A stretch of 64,000 bases of DNA, from the NCBI GenBank assembly GCA_947489315.1, contig CANLCX010000002.1, forward strand, positions 310,001-374,000, written 5' to 3'. Positions within the stretch are counted from its first letter, which is position 1. Each line of letters starts with the position of its first letter. Shown one piece after another: positions 16,126-25,101 of this stretch. This DNA is from an uncultured Sphingomonadaceae bacterium. Lineage in GTDB: Bacteria; Pseudomonadota; Alphaproteobacteria; Sphingomonadales; Sphingomonadaceae. The notes under the pieces are model-generated. The model was not told the DNA's origin and made no database searches. It saw nothing but the letters and a program-made list of their open reading frames with translations. Both the position numbers and the translations under genes were made by a program.

Positions 16126-18147
16126 ATGCAGAAACCATTTAATCCCCTGCAAGCGCGCATGCTGAAAGCGCTCACCCAGGCCATGTTCCACGATACACCG
16201 ATGGCAATTTCGCCTTCGCAGGTCGTCGACAATTTACAGGAGCATTTCTCCAACATTGATGGCGACAAACCAAAAGAAATCGGGCTAGCGCTTTATGGTC
16301 TATTTTTGATCCTGGGCGGCCCGTTTTTCTTTCTCGCGACCCCGAAATTGCGGCAAACTTTGATCCGTCGTCGCCTTCAAAATTCACGCGTAGACCTGTT
16401 TCAGGATATCGCCCGAACCAGAGGCGTCATCCTCGCCGGCTATTACGGCCATTGGGAACATGGCGACGAGGAAGAGAATTTCGATAATCCGATTTATCAG
16501 CGGTTGAAATACCAACTCCCCGCGCAACGGGATCGGTCTGCTCCGGATGAATTGCCGGTGAAGCGGGAAACCAAACGCGATCTCAAAGCAGAAGTCTTTG
16601 TTGGTCATGATGCCATTCCGGAAACGGTCGATGTCATCGTGATTGGTTCCGGGGCCGGTGGCGCGGTGGCCGCCGCATCTGTGGCCGATGAGGGGCATGA
16701 AGTGCTTGTCCTTGAAGCCGGCCATAACTACCCGTCCTCCCGTATAACCCACCAAGAAGCGCGGATGACCGCCCGGCTGTTCAAGGATGGCGCTCTGCAA
16801 ACCACCAAGGATCGCGACGTTATCGTCTTTCAGGGCCGCGTGGTGGGCGGTTCGACGGTCATTAACAATGGCATCTGCTTGCGCATGAAACATGCTGGCC
16901 TCGTGCACCCACAGGCAGAGGATGTTTATAAAACCTGGGCCGATCTGGGCGCACCCATATCCGAAGCAGAGCTGACGACCAGTTATGAGGCGGTGGAAAA
17001 CGCGCTTGAAGTCTCCGAAATATCGGCTATTTCCGGTCGCAACAACGGCCCCCATCTAATCAACGGATGGAATAAATATGCCGCCCAATCCAACGATCCG
17101 ATGGACAAGCAAGCTATCTCGGCCTGGTTCCAGAAAAACTATGGTCCCAAAACACCGGATAGCGAATGCGTCTATTGCGGCTATTGCAATACCGGCTGCC
17201 CCTATGGCCGCAAGAAAGCGATGCCTGAAAGCTTTCTGACCCATGCCACCAGCACAGATCGCCAAAAGCCTGCGCGGATTTTAGACGGTGCGGAAGCGAC
17301 CGAAATTATCTGGAAGGACAGCAGCGACGGCGCCCGCATAGCCGAGGCCGTCGAGATCACATTACGCGATGGTCGTAAACGCAGAATAGACACGCGCAAG
17401 GGCGTGGTCGTCGCAGCGGGCGCTTTGGCCTCCAGCAACTTGCTGATCAACAGTGGGATTGAGAATAGCGGCAGTGGTATATCGCTCAATATCGCCTGCC
17501 CGGTCGTCGCGCTCATGCCCGAAGGACAAGACATGAATGTCTGGAACGAGGATCAGATGTCCACCTATGTCGATCGCGGCGACTATCTGATCGAAAGCCA
17601 TTTTCAGCCACCGATGAGCATGGCGACGCTGGTCCCGGGCTGGTTTGACGAACATTTCCGGCGGATGCTCAATTTCAATCGTCTGGTTTCTGCCGGTGTG
17701 CTTTTCCCCGCAGACCGTCTCGGCAAGATGGAGGATGGCAAGCTGAAGCTAAAAATCGGAGAACCCGAACTGGCTCTACTCCGTCGGGCATTAGCGACGA
17801 TGACCAAAGTGCATTTCCTGAATGGAGCGATCGAGGTCTATCCTGCTCTGCTCAAAGGCCAAACCCTGCGCATGGGCATGAGCGATGCCGAAATTGACGC
17901 TTTCTATGAGGAAGCCATTGTCGAACCGGATGATGTTGTCCTGTCCAGCTCTCACCCCCATGGCGGCAATGCGATCAACGCCGATCCAGCCAAAGGCGTG
18001 GTCGACCTGGACCAGCGCGTCCACGGCACCACAAACGTTTATGTGACCGACGCCAGCGTGATGCCCAGCTGCATTCGCGTCAATGCACAGCTGACCACCA
18101 TGGCGATGTCACACCGGGCAATGGCTGGAAAGAAGCGCTTCGGATAA
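16126..18147 (+). CDS. GMC-family FAD oxidoreductase with ferredoxin-like cysteine motif
   Basis: This 673-residue flavoenzyme belongs to the GMC alcohol oxidase/dehydrogenase family. The FAD motif GSGAGG is near residue 174, VVGGSTVINNGIC follows, and the C-terminal active site has H610 (SSHPHGG) and N653 (RVNAQLTT). An N-terminal domain of about 165 residues precedes the FAD strand, as in long-chain alcohol oxidases. Residues 348-358 read CVYCGYCNTGC followed by P, which fits the ferredoxin pattern Cx2Cx2Cx3CP. A Cys-rich loop is known in this branch, but whether it binds iron-sulfur here is open. The gene heads a likely three-gene operon with a membrane protein and a fatty-acid desaturase, so a long-chain alcohol or lipid is the likely substrate. 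Confidence 0.92.
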   Translation: MQKPFNPLQARMLKALTQAMFHDTPMAISPSQVVDNLQEHFSNIDGDKPKEIGLALYGLFLILGGPFFFLATPKLRQTLIRRRLQNSRVDLFQDIARTRGVILAGYYGHWEHGDEEENFDNPIYQRLKYQLPAQRDRSAPDELPVKRETKRDLKAEVFVGHDAIPETVDVIVIGSGAGGAVAAASVADEGHEVLVLEAGHNYPSSRITHQEARMTARLFKDGALQTTKDRDVIVFQGRVVGGSTVINNGICLRMKHAGLVHPQAEDVYKTWADLGAPISEAELTTSYEAVENALEVSEISAISGRNNGPHLINGWNKYAAQSNDPMDKQAISAWFQKNYGPKTPDSECVYCGYCNTGCPYGRKKAMPESFLTHATSTDRQKPARILDGAEATEIIWKDSSDGARIAEAVEITLRDGRKRRIDTRKGVVVAAGALASSNLLINSGIENSGSGISLNIACPVVALMPEGQDMNVWNEDQMSTYVDRGDYLIESHFQPPMSMATLVPGWFDEHFRRMLNFNRLVSAGVLFPADRLGKMEDGKLKLKIGEPELALLRRALATMTKVHFLNGAIEVYPALLKGQTLRMGMSDAEIDAFYEEAIVEPDDVVLSSSHPHGGNAINADPAKGVVDLDQRVHGTTNVYVTDASVMPSCIRVNAQLTTMAMSHRAMAGKKRFG

Positions 18148-18204
18148 TCAAGCTGCAAGGTTATGATTTCCTTGCCATGATAATCGCCTTGCGGCAAACC
18201 GCTG

Positions 18205-19146
18205 ATGATGGGGATCTCATGGAAATATTTACTGCTGATCATCGGCATATCGACGCTGACGATACGGACTTTGCTGGATAGTGAATTTGGCACCGGCACG
18301 CTGCTGTACATTGCCATTCCGTTCGTCATTTCCTTGGCTTTGGCCTTTTTCACTAAGGTGAGCGAAGGGACGACGATTTGGAAACAATATCTCAATCACA
18401 TGCGCCTGATGACCATTATATTTCTAGCCACATCGGTCGTCCTGTTCGAAGGCTTCATCTGTATGCTCATGTTCATGCCGATCTATTATCTATTCGCTTC
18501 GCTCACCTTCCTGTTCCGCTGGCTTTCGCGCGATAAATCGGATGACTCTTTGGATAATATCTTCAAAGTCTCTGCCTTCCCGGTTCTGGTTCTTTTGCTC
18601 GTCAGCGAGGGCATGATCCCGGCGACCACCGTGGAGCGCACCAGCACCGCGACCTTTGTCGCCGAGAGCCCGCTTGATGTTGCGCAATTGCAGGCCAATA
18701 TGGCCGCGCCGATAACATTCTCAAAAGACCGGCACTGGTTTTTGCGGCTGTTCCCGTTGCCAGACAATGTTCAGGCGGGCAGCCTCAATGAAGGCGATGT
18801 CCACCACATGGCTTTCACTTACAAGCGTTGGATATGGACCAACACCCATACGGGCCAAATGGATGTGACCATCGCCAAGGTTACGCCGGAGCATATTCAG
18901 ACCAAAATCACCCGCAATGACAGCTATCTCAACAGCTATATGGAAATTGACGGCACCGATGTACGCTTCACGCCACTGGCCGATGGCGGCACGCGCGTGG
19001 CGCTTACTGTTCGTTATGAGCGGCTGCTCGACCCCGCCTGGTATTTTGGCCCGATGCAAAATCTCGCGGCCAAACAGAGTGCCAAGCAATTCCTGCGCGA
19101 TATAATCTTCCGCCATCCTGTCACAGAGGTGCAAAATGGGACGTGA
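18205..19146 (+). CDS. Membrane protein with C-terminal START/SRPBCC-like domain
   Basis: I do not recognise a named family. The 313 residues start with four to five hydrophobic segments (residues 5-150, for example KYLLLIIGISTLTI and YIAIPFVISLALAFF). A soluble region follows, from about residue 160. Its pattern (MAFTYKRWIWTNTHTG, VRFTPLADGGTRVALTVRYERLLDP, then a terminal helix) resembles the SRPBCC/polyketide-cyclase fold that binds hydrophobic ligands. ATG 18205 and ATG 18208 are both possible. Its end overlaps the desaturase start by 11 bases, which ties the two genes together. A lipid-binding partner role is inferred. Confidence 0.7.
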   Translation: MMGISWKYLLLIIGISTLTIRTLLDSEFGTGTLLYIAIPFVISLALAFFTKVSEGTTIWKQYLNHMRLMTIIFLATSVVLFEGFICMLMFMPIYYLFASLTFLFRWLSRDKSDDSLDNIFKVSAFPVLVLLLVSEGMIPATTVERTSTATFVAESPLDVAQLQANMAAPITFSKDRHWFLRLFPLPDNVQAGSLNEGDVHHMAFTYKRWIWTNTHTGQMDVTIAKVTPEHIQTKITRNDSYLNSYMEIDGTDVRFTPLADGGTRVALTVRYERLLDPAWYFGPMQNLAAKQSAKQFLRDIIFRHPVTEVQNGT

Positions 19147-20131
19147 TCTGCAGAGCGGCAGCGCCGCGTTCAAAGTGAATTCGTTGACCAATCTCGATCA
19201 AGCCAGCCCCGATGAAGGTGACGTTCTATGGGATGCTGGTCGCTCCATTTGGAACATGGGTTTTCTCTTGAGCGCGATCATCTTGGGACCGCTTTATTTC
19301 ACATGGGGTGCGCTGGCCGCCTTTCTCGCGCTATCCGCCATCACCTTGTGTGCAGGCCATTCGGTTGGCTTTCATCGCCGGCTCATCCACCGGAGCTTTG
19401 AATGTCCGAAATGGCTGGAACGAACGTTGGTCTATTTCGGAACGCTTGTCGGCATGGGCGGACCTATCTGGACGATCGGCCTGCACGACAGCCGTGACTG
19501 GGCACAGCGGGAAGAAAAATGCCATTGGTTCCTGCGTCATGGCAAGCCCCTGTGGACGGAGGGTTTCTACTATCTCAATTTCAAACTGAAGCTCAAAAAC
19601 CCACCCGGCTTTGATCCTGGCCCCGAAATTGCGGATGACCCCTTTTACCGGTTTCTGCAAAGCACCTGGATGCTGCATCAAATTCCAGTCGCGCTCATTC
19701 TCTTTGCAATGGGTGGGCTGCCTTGGGTGATATGGGGCGTTGTTGTGCGGGTGGCTGCCTGCACCACCATGCACTGGTTCATTTCCTATTTCGCGCATAG
19801 TCGCGGACCACAGGACTGGCATCTCGATGACGCGGCTCTACAGGCCCATAATGTGCCGGCGCTTGCCATACCGACCATGGGTGAAAGCTGGCATTGCAAT
19901 CACCACGCGTTTCCAAGTTCCGCTTGCCACGGTCTCTATCCCGGGCAGATTGATTTGGGCTATCAGTTTATTCTGCTGCTGGAGAAAATGGGCTTGGCTT
20001 GGGATATCAAACTGCCATCTAACCTACCACCACGGCCCGGTATTTCACCCGTTAGCGAAAGGGCACTGTCAATAGCAGCAAAGGGCCAGGACAAATTGTC
20101 CAAGCCCTTCGTTTCTAACGATGGCCGTTAA
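19136..20131 (+). CDS. Membrane fatty-acid desaturase
   Basis: This di-iron membrane desaturase has 331 residues. Histidine boxes are visible at H80-H85 (HRRLIH) and at 253-257 (HCNHH in GESWHCNHHAFPSSA). A middle segment has H117 (LHDSRDWAQR) in place of the more common HRxHH box. Hydrophobic segments flank these. The family introduces double bonds into acyl-CoA or lipid-bound chains. The ORF overlaps the preceding membrane gene, and GAGG lies before its ATG. Together with the GMC oxidoreductase upstream it suggests a small pathway acting on long-chain lipids or alcohols. The chain position attacked cannot be predicted. Confidence 0.88.
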   Translation: MGRDLQSGSAAFKVNSLTNLDQASPDEGDVLWDAGRSIWNMGFLLSAIILGPLYFTWGALAAFLALSAITLCAGHSVGFHRRLIHRSFECPKWLERTLVYFGTLVGMGGPIWTIGLHDSRDWAQREEKCHWFLRHGKPLWTEGFYYLNFKLKLKNPPGFDPGPEIADDPFYRFLQSTWMLHQIPVALILFAMGGLPWVIWGVVVRVAACTTMHWFISYFAHSRGPQDWHLDDAALQAHNVPALAIPTMGESWHCNHHAFPSSACHGLYPGQIDLGYQFILLLEKMGLAWDIKLPSNLPPRPGISPVSERALSIAAKGQDKLSKPFVSNDGR

Positions 20132-20231
20132 GCGAATTGCGCGCCGATGGAACAATTGCTCTGGCCAAAATCGCCATAGACCTGCGAGTAAGACGAGACG
20201 CCGACTTTCGTCAGCGCCTCGTCCCTATCGG

Positions 20232-20798
20232 TTAACCTCCAAAGGGAACCGAACTGTGATGTAGGTTGATTTTCAGCTCACCATCTGCACCGCGCACATA
20301 TCCAAAGCTATATTCCACTTTGGTATCGTTGCCCTCGGTATCGGTGAAGTAATAGTTGCCCATGGCCATTGCGCTGTCGCTATCAACCACGGTGCCTTCG
20401 TTTTCCCAACGCACAGCAGTCCATGGCGCGATAGCAAAGCCTTTGTCTTCAGAACCTTCCGTCCCGACAAAATAGCTCATCGCTTCATCAAACGTGCCGC
20501 GGAACTGGTCTGCGGCTGCCAGAGTTGGTTTGAAAAGAATTGTCGCGTCATCACCATAAGCATAGAATTTTTTGATATGCTCGTCAGCAGCGGCCCGGTA
20601 ATCACCTTCTTCGGTGAACGCCTTTCCAATAGCAACAATACCTTCGCCCCATGCCGTTTGCGCAGCAGTTACTTCTTCAGCGGTTATGGGTGCCGCTGCC
20701 TCTGAACTTTCCGCCGTGGCGTCCGCCGAGGTCGTCTCAGACGTGCAAGCCACGAGAGCCAGGGGCGCTGCTGCGAGCAGAATAGCAATTTTCTTCAT
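20232..20798 (-). CDS. NTF2/SnoaL-like lipoprotein
   Basis: The 188-residue product begins with a lipoprotein signal (MKKIAILLAAAPLALVACTSE, lipid on the Cys of LVAC). An Ala/Ser/Glu-rich linker follows. The body resembles DUF4440/SnoaL-like proteins: AAQTAWGEGIVAIGKAF, AAADEHIKKFYAYGDDATILFKPT, YYFTDTEGNDTKVEYSFGYVRGADGELKI and a closing HHSSVP. Such proteins are small cone-shaped folds with varied or unknown ligands. The frame extends to 20837, but AAGGAA precedes ATG 20798 and only this start gives a signal peptide. The mature protein would sit on a membrane face in the periplasm. Confidence 0.8.
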   Translation of the reverse strand: MKKIAILLAAAPLALVACTSETTSADATAESSEAAAPITAEEVTAAQTAWGEGIVAIGKAFTEEGDYRAAADEHIKKFYAYGDDATILFKPTLAAADQFRGTFDEAMSYFVGTEGSEDKGFAIAPWTAVRWENEGTVVDSDSAMAMGNYYFTDTEGNDTKVEYSFGYVRGADGELKINLHHSSVPFGG

Positions 20799-21182
20799 AT
20801 TAATTTCCTTGTTTAACTTAGCGCTAGATCCCACCATGTGCGAACTTATAAAAAAACCGCGAGTTGATCTAGCAAAAATACCTGCCCCTCCAACTCTTGC
20901 TGAAAAATACTAGCCAGGGGAATTCATGTTACACTCCAATTGTCACACAGAATATTTCTACTCGGTGTTATCCGGATATTGACGCGACCGGATTGAAGAG
21001 CAAATCAAAAATATCGGCTACTTTTGATAGAATTCATCAATGATGCAATTTGCTTGATTCCGCTCCAAGTCTCAATCAAAGTCGCAAGTTCTGGGATGGT
21101 TAGACTCCTGATGTGGATCGATACTTTACATCACCGCCATATCGTCTAATCGAAGCGCCAAGAGATATTTGGAGACTTTATA
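20799..21182. other. Intergenic region upstream of prfB, nothing recognised
   Basis: About 384 bp separate the lipoprotein gene from the divergent prfB. The stretch is AT-rich in places and carries a Shine-Dalgarno (GGAG) at its right end for prfB. I found no RNA gene, repeat or clear hairpin. Confidence 0.5.
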
Positions 21183-22310
21183 ATGCGTGCGGAAGCTCAG
21201 GCGCATGTGGACCGGATCAGCGCAGCGCTCGACCTGCTGAAAACCTCGCTCAACTGGGATGTTGCGTTGCGTCGGCTTGATGAGCTGAATGCACGGGTCG
21301 AAGATCCTACTCTGTGGGATGACCAAAGCGCTGCACAAGCCGTCATGACCGAGCGACGGCGGCTGGATGAATCCATTACGGCCGCGCGCGAAATTCAGCA
21401 GGAAATGGACGACGCGCTCGAATATATCGAAATGGCCGACGAAGAAGGCGACAACGCACTGGCTGATGAAGGCGTAGAAACGTTGCACCAGCTGGCCGAC
21501 CGCGCGGACCGCGACAAGGTTCAGGCACTGCTATCTGGCGAGGCCGACAATCTCGACGCTTATCTCGAAATACATGCTGGCGCTGGCGGAACAGAAAGTT
21601 CAGACTGGGCCGAAATGTTGCTGCGCATGTACCAGCGCTGGGCCGAGGCGCGCGGCTATAAGGTCTCGATGGTTGACTATCAGGCGGGCGATCAAGCCGG
21701 CATCAAATCCGCCACGCTCGAAATCAAAGGCGAGAACGCTTATGGTTTTGCCAAGACCGAAAGCGGTGTCCACCGCCTCGTGCGCATCTCACCTTTTGAC
21801 AGCGCTGCCAAACGCCATACCAGCTTTTCCAGCGTCTGGGTCTATCCGGTGATTGACGACAGTTTCGAAGTCGAAATTAACGATGGTGACCTGAAAATCG
21901 ACACCTATCGCGCATCCGGTTCCGGCGGCCAGCACGTCAACACCACTGACAGCGCTGTGCGCATCACCCACCAACCCACGGGCATTGTCGTCGCCTCGCA
22001 AAATGACCGCAGCCAACACAAGAACCGCGCCACTGCGATGGGCATGCTCAAAGCCCGCCTGTTTGAGGCCGAATTGCAGCGCCGCGAAGCCGAGGCCAGC
22101 GGCGAATATCAGGCCAAGACCGAAATCGGTTGGGGCCACCAGATCCGCTCTTATGTCCTGCAACCCTATCAGATGGTCAAAGACCTGCGCACCGGCGTTA
22201 CATCAAGCGCGCCTGCCGATGTGCTCGACGGTGCGCTTGATCCGTTCATCGCCGCGGCGCTGTCGCAACGCGTGACCGGTGAAAAAGTCGATGTCGAGGA
22301 TGTGGATTAG
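21183..22310 (+). CDS. prfB: Peptide chain release factor 2
   Basis: RF2 reads UAA and UGA and triggers peptide release. The 375-residue frame shows the stop-codon reading motif SPF (residues 203-205, RISPFDSAAKRH). The catalytic GGQ is at residues 248-250 (GSGGQHVNTTDSAVR), where the Gln is normally methylated by PrmC. The frame is continuous from ATG 21183, so the programmed +1 frameshift that autoregulates prfB in E. coli and many other bacteria is absent here. GGAG lies upstream of the ATG. An HTH protein gene follows 70 bp downstream on the same strand. Confidence 0.96.
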   Translation: MRAEAQAHVDRISAALDLLKTSLNWDVALRRLDELNARVEDPTLWDDQSAAQAVMTERRRLDESITAAREIQQEMDDALEYIEMADEEGDNALADEGVETLHQLADRADRDKVQALLSGEADNLDAYLEIHAGAGGTESSDWAEMLLRMYQRWAEARGYKVSMVDYQAGDQAGIKSATLEIKGENAYGFAKTESGVHRLVRISPFDSAAKRHTSFSSVWVYPVIDDSFEVEINDGDLKIDTYRASGSGGQHVNTTDSAVRITHQPTGIVVASQNDRSQHKNRATAMGMLKARLFEAELQRREAEASGEYQAKTEIGWGHQIRSYVLQPYQMVKDLRTGVTSSAPADVLDGALDPFIAAALSQRVTGEKVDVEDVD

Positions 22311-22380
22311 GCGCAAAAACCGCTTTCCTACAAAGTACCAAATAGGTTATTTGTGAGTCTTTCCATCCGAAAGGCGCAGC

Positions 22381-23184
22381 ATGACCGACGACACACACCC
22401 ATCCGACCCCCTCCCCGACTTCACCCCCGTCCCGAAAAAATATTATCGCCACGACGGCTGGACACCTGAACGCCAGCGCAAGTTTATCGACGCGCTGGCG
22501 GAATGCGGCAGCGTGCCAGAGGCTGCGCGCCATGTCGGGATGAGCTTTGGCACGGCCTATACCCTGCGCAACGAACCGGGCGCAGAAGAGTTTTCAGCCG
22601 CCTGGGATGCCGCACTTGTTAAAGCGACCAACCGCGTCCACGACGTGCTGGTCGATCATGCCGTCAACGGCGCGGCCGAACCGATCATGTATGGCGGCAA
22701 GCAAGTCGGTATATTTCGCCGCTATAATTACCGCATGATGATGTGGCTGCTCCGCCATCACCAGCCGGAGAAATTTGGCGGCAGTGCCAATGGCGCAAGT
22801 GACAGCGCCCTGTCCCGCCACCGCATGAAGCTGCTCAAGGAGCAGTGGCACGAAGAATGGCAGGCCGAGGGCGAAGCGCGTGGCAAGCGCCTGATCGCAG
22901 AGCACCGCAAAAACGCCGACCAGCGCCAAAAAGAACATGATGAGCGGTTCCACGCCAAGATAAACGACATGCGCCAGAGAATGATGGCCCATTATGTCAC
23001 CAAAGACCCGGCAACCGGCGAGCCCAACAACCGTTTCAATCCCAAGGGGGCCAGCCCGATGGAGCTGCTGATCTATGACGAGGTGAGCGGAGGCGGGGAC
23101 AGCAACGGCAAAGAACTACGCAAGGAAATGGGATTCCCGCCGCGAGAGGGGGAAACGGATAGCGGGGAGAATATCGAAGAATAG
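22381..23184 (+). CDS. Helix-turn-helix domain protein, role unknown
   Basis: The 267-residue protein has a predicted helix-turn-helix at about residues 43-65 (CGSVPEAARHVGMSFGTAYTLRN), similar to terminase-small-subunit or homeodomain-like HTHs. It is followed by FSAAWDAALVKA and a YNYRMMMWLLRHHQPEKFGG segment. A strongly charged helical region (residues 145-200, EEWQAEGEARGKRLIAEH and similar) may be a coiled coil, and the C-terminus is flexible. Proteins of this layout are common in sphingomonads. I know of no characterised member. It follows prfB on the same strand and may be co-transcribed. Confidence 0.75.
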   Translation: MTDDTHPSDPLPDFTPVPKKYYRHDGWTPERQRKFIDALAECGSVPEAARHVGMSFGTAYTLRNEPGAEEFSAAWDAALVKATNRVHDVLVDHAVNGAAEPIMYGGKQVGIFRRYNYRMMMWLLRHHQPEKFGGSANGASDSALSRHRMKLLKEQWHEEWQAEGEARGKRLIAEHRKNADQRQKEHDERFHAKINDMRQRMMAHYVTKDPATGEPNNRFNPKGASPMELLIYDEVSGGGDSNGKELRKEMGFPPREGETDSGENIEE

Positions 23185-23394
23185 CACCAACTGAAGATGC
23201 AGAGGAAAAATGATGAAAGCCCAGACGCCCGCAACATCTCGAAAGCAGACACGAGCATATCTGATATTCTCATCATCGCCTACTAATACTCGGCACACGG
23301 CCACTGCTCCGGCAATCTGGCTGCAAGGCACTCACTACTAATAATAGTCTAAAACCCCTTGCCAAAATGTGACCTACAGGGGAAAGAAAAAAGT

Positions 23395-25101
23395 ATGATT
23401 ATTGGTATAGATTTAGGCACAACAAATAGTGCCTGCTCAATTTGGCGCGATGGGAAAGCAGAACTCATTCCCAATGCGCTTGGGGATTTCCTTACGCCGT
23501 CCGTTGTGGGATTAAATGATGAAGGCGAGCTATTGGTCGGCAAAGCCGCGCGTGATCGTGAAGCCTATCATCCAGAATCCACCACATCGGCATTCAAGCG
23601 TTTAATGGGTACGGACAAAAAAATTTCCCTCGATATGAAAACATTTTCGCCTGAGGAACTTTCCGCATTGGTCCTTCGTCAGTTAAAAGAAGATGCCGAA
23701 AACCATTTGGCGGAAAGCGTTAGCGAGGCGGTTATCACCGTCCCTGCTTACTTTAATGATCGACAGAGAAAAGCGACGCGGTTTGCAGGCGAACTTGCCG
23801 GGTTGAATGTGCAGCGCCTTATCAACGAACCGACAGCCGCCGCCTTGGCACATGGTATCCACGAAGAGGACGATGAAGACCCCTTTCTTATTTTTGACCT
23901 TGGCGGCGGAACTTTTGATGTGTCGCTTGTCGAGATCTTTGACGGCATTATAGAGGTGCACGCCTCGGCCGGTGATAATTGGCTTGGTGGCGAAGACTTT
24001 AACGATGCGATGATCAAATTGGCCCGCAGCCGGATAGATACCTGGGGCTCTATAAAGATTGACGATGAAACTGCTTTCCGGGAAGTCATGCGCGCTGCCG
24101 CAGAACGCACGCGTCGGGCACTCACCGATGAAGAGACTGCTGAATTCTCTATTGTGTGGAAAGACCAGAAACATCGCTGCTCCATTTCACGAGCATTATT
24201 TGAACAGGAGGCTAATCCGCTGATTGAAAGATTGCGCGGACCGCTTACGCAATCCATTCGCGACAGCGGACTGCAAGCAGATCAATTGGGTAAAATCATA
24301 TTGGTCGGCGGTGCCACAAAGATGCCGTTAGTGCGTCGTACGGTTACCAAATTATTTGGACGCTTTCCTGACACGTCCCTTGATCCGGATCATGCGGTTG
24401 CTTTGGGCGCAGCGATTCAGGCCGGTCTAAAACAGAAAGATGCTGCTCTGGATGAAGTTCGACTGACCGACGTTTGTCCATTCACACTTGGCGTTGATAC
24501 GTCTCATCAAGATGCCAACGGCAAAATCCTCGAAGGCTTTTTTGCCCCGATCATCGAACGCAACACCGTGATACCCGCCAGCCGAGAAGAAACATTCTAT
24601 CCAATGAACGCTAACCAGCGAAAAGTTCTTTTCAACATCTATCAGGGGGAATCGCGCCGGGTCGACGGCAATGTTTTTCTAGGACGAATTGAAGTTTCGG
24701 TACCCCCAGGGCGGGAAGGGGAAGTCTCGCTGGACGTGCGCTTCACCTATGATGTCAGCGGATTGCTGGAAGTGGATATCCACGTCCCCAAAACTGGCCT
24801 GCGCCAACAATTGATCATCCAAGATGGGTCGGAAAATCTTTCACCGGAAGATTTGCAAGACCGGCGCCAATCCCTCGAAAAGTTGAAGGTCCACCCCCGC
24901 GACGAAAGTGAGAATGCCGCGATCATGGCGCGTGCGGACCGCTGTTTCCAAAGCGCTCTCGGAGAAGAACGGGTTTATATCGGTGAACTTATTTCTCAAT
25001 TTACGGGAGTCCTGGAAAAGCAGGATCCCAAGCAGATCAAGCAATCCCGAGATGAAATTTCGGAGAGGCTGACTGAAATAGAAGGTGCGCCGATATTGTG
25101 A
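23395..25101 (+). CDS. hscC: HscC-type Hsp70 chaperone
   Basis: This Hsp70-family ATPase of 568 residues is closer to E. coli HscC than to DnaK. It starts MIIGIDLGTTNSACSIW and has AELIPNALGDFLTPSVV near residue 22. The phosphate loops are VPAYFNDRQRKATR (117-129) and FDLGGGTFDVSLVE (167-180). The nucleotide-binding VGGATKMPLVRR lies further on. The substrate-binding part is shorter than in DnaK and lacks the usual lid length. The frame runs to 23359, but 23395 starts at the first beta strand and is preceded by AGGGGAAAG. It overlaps the J-like gene by four bases (GTGA), as expected for a dedicated chaperone pair. One 60-base line counted 48% GC against 65% in prfB. Confidence 0.88.
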   Translation: MIIGIDLGTTNSACSIWRDGKAELIPNALGDFLTPSVVGLNDEGELLVGKAARDREAYHPESTTSAFKRLMGTDKKISLDMKTFSPEELSALVLRQLKEDAENHLAESVSEAVITVPAYFNDRQRKATRFAGELAGLNVQRLINEPTAAALAHGIHEEDDEDPFLIFDLGGGTFDVSLVEIFDGIIEVHASAGDNWLGGEDFNDAMIKLARSRIDTWGSIKIDDETAFREVMRAAAERTRRALTDEETAEFSIVWKDQKHRCSISRALFEQEANPLIERLRGPLTQSIRDSGLQADQLGKIILVGGATKMPLVRRTVTKLFGRFPDTSLDPDHAVALGAAIQAGLKQKDAALDEVRLTDVCPFTLGVDTSHQDANGKILEGFFAPIIERNTVIPASREETFYPMNANQRKVLFNIYQGESRRVDGNVFLGRIEVSVPPGREGEVSLDVRFTYDVSGLLEVDIHVPKTGLRQQLIIQDGSENLSPEDLQDRRQSLEKLKVHPRDESENAAIMARADRCFQSALGEERVYIGELISQFTGVLEKQDPKQIKQSRDEISERLTEIEGAPIL

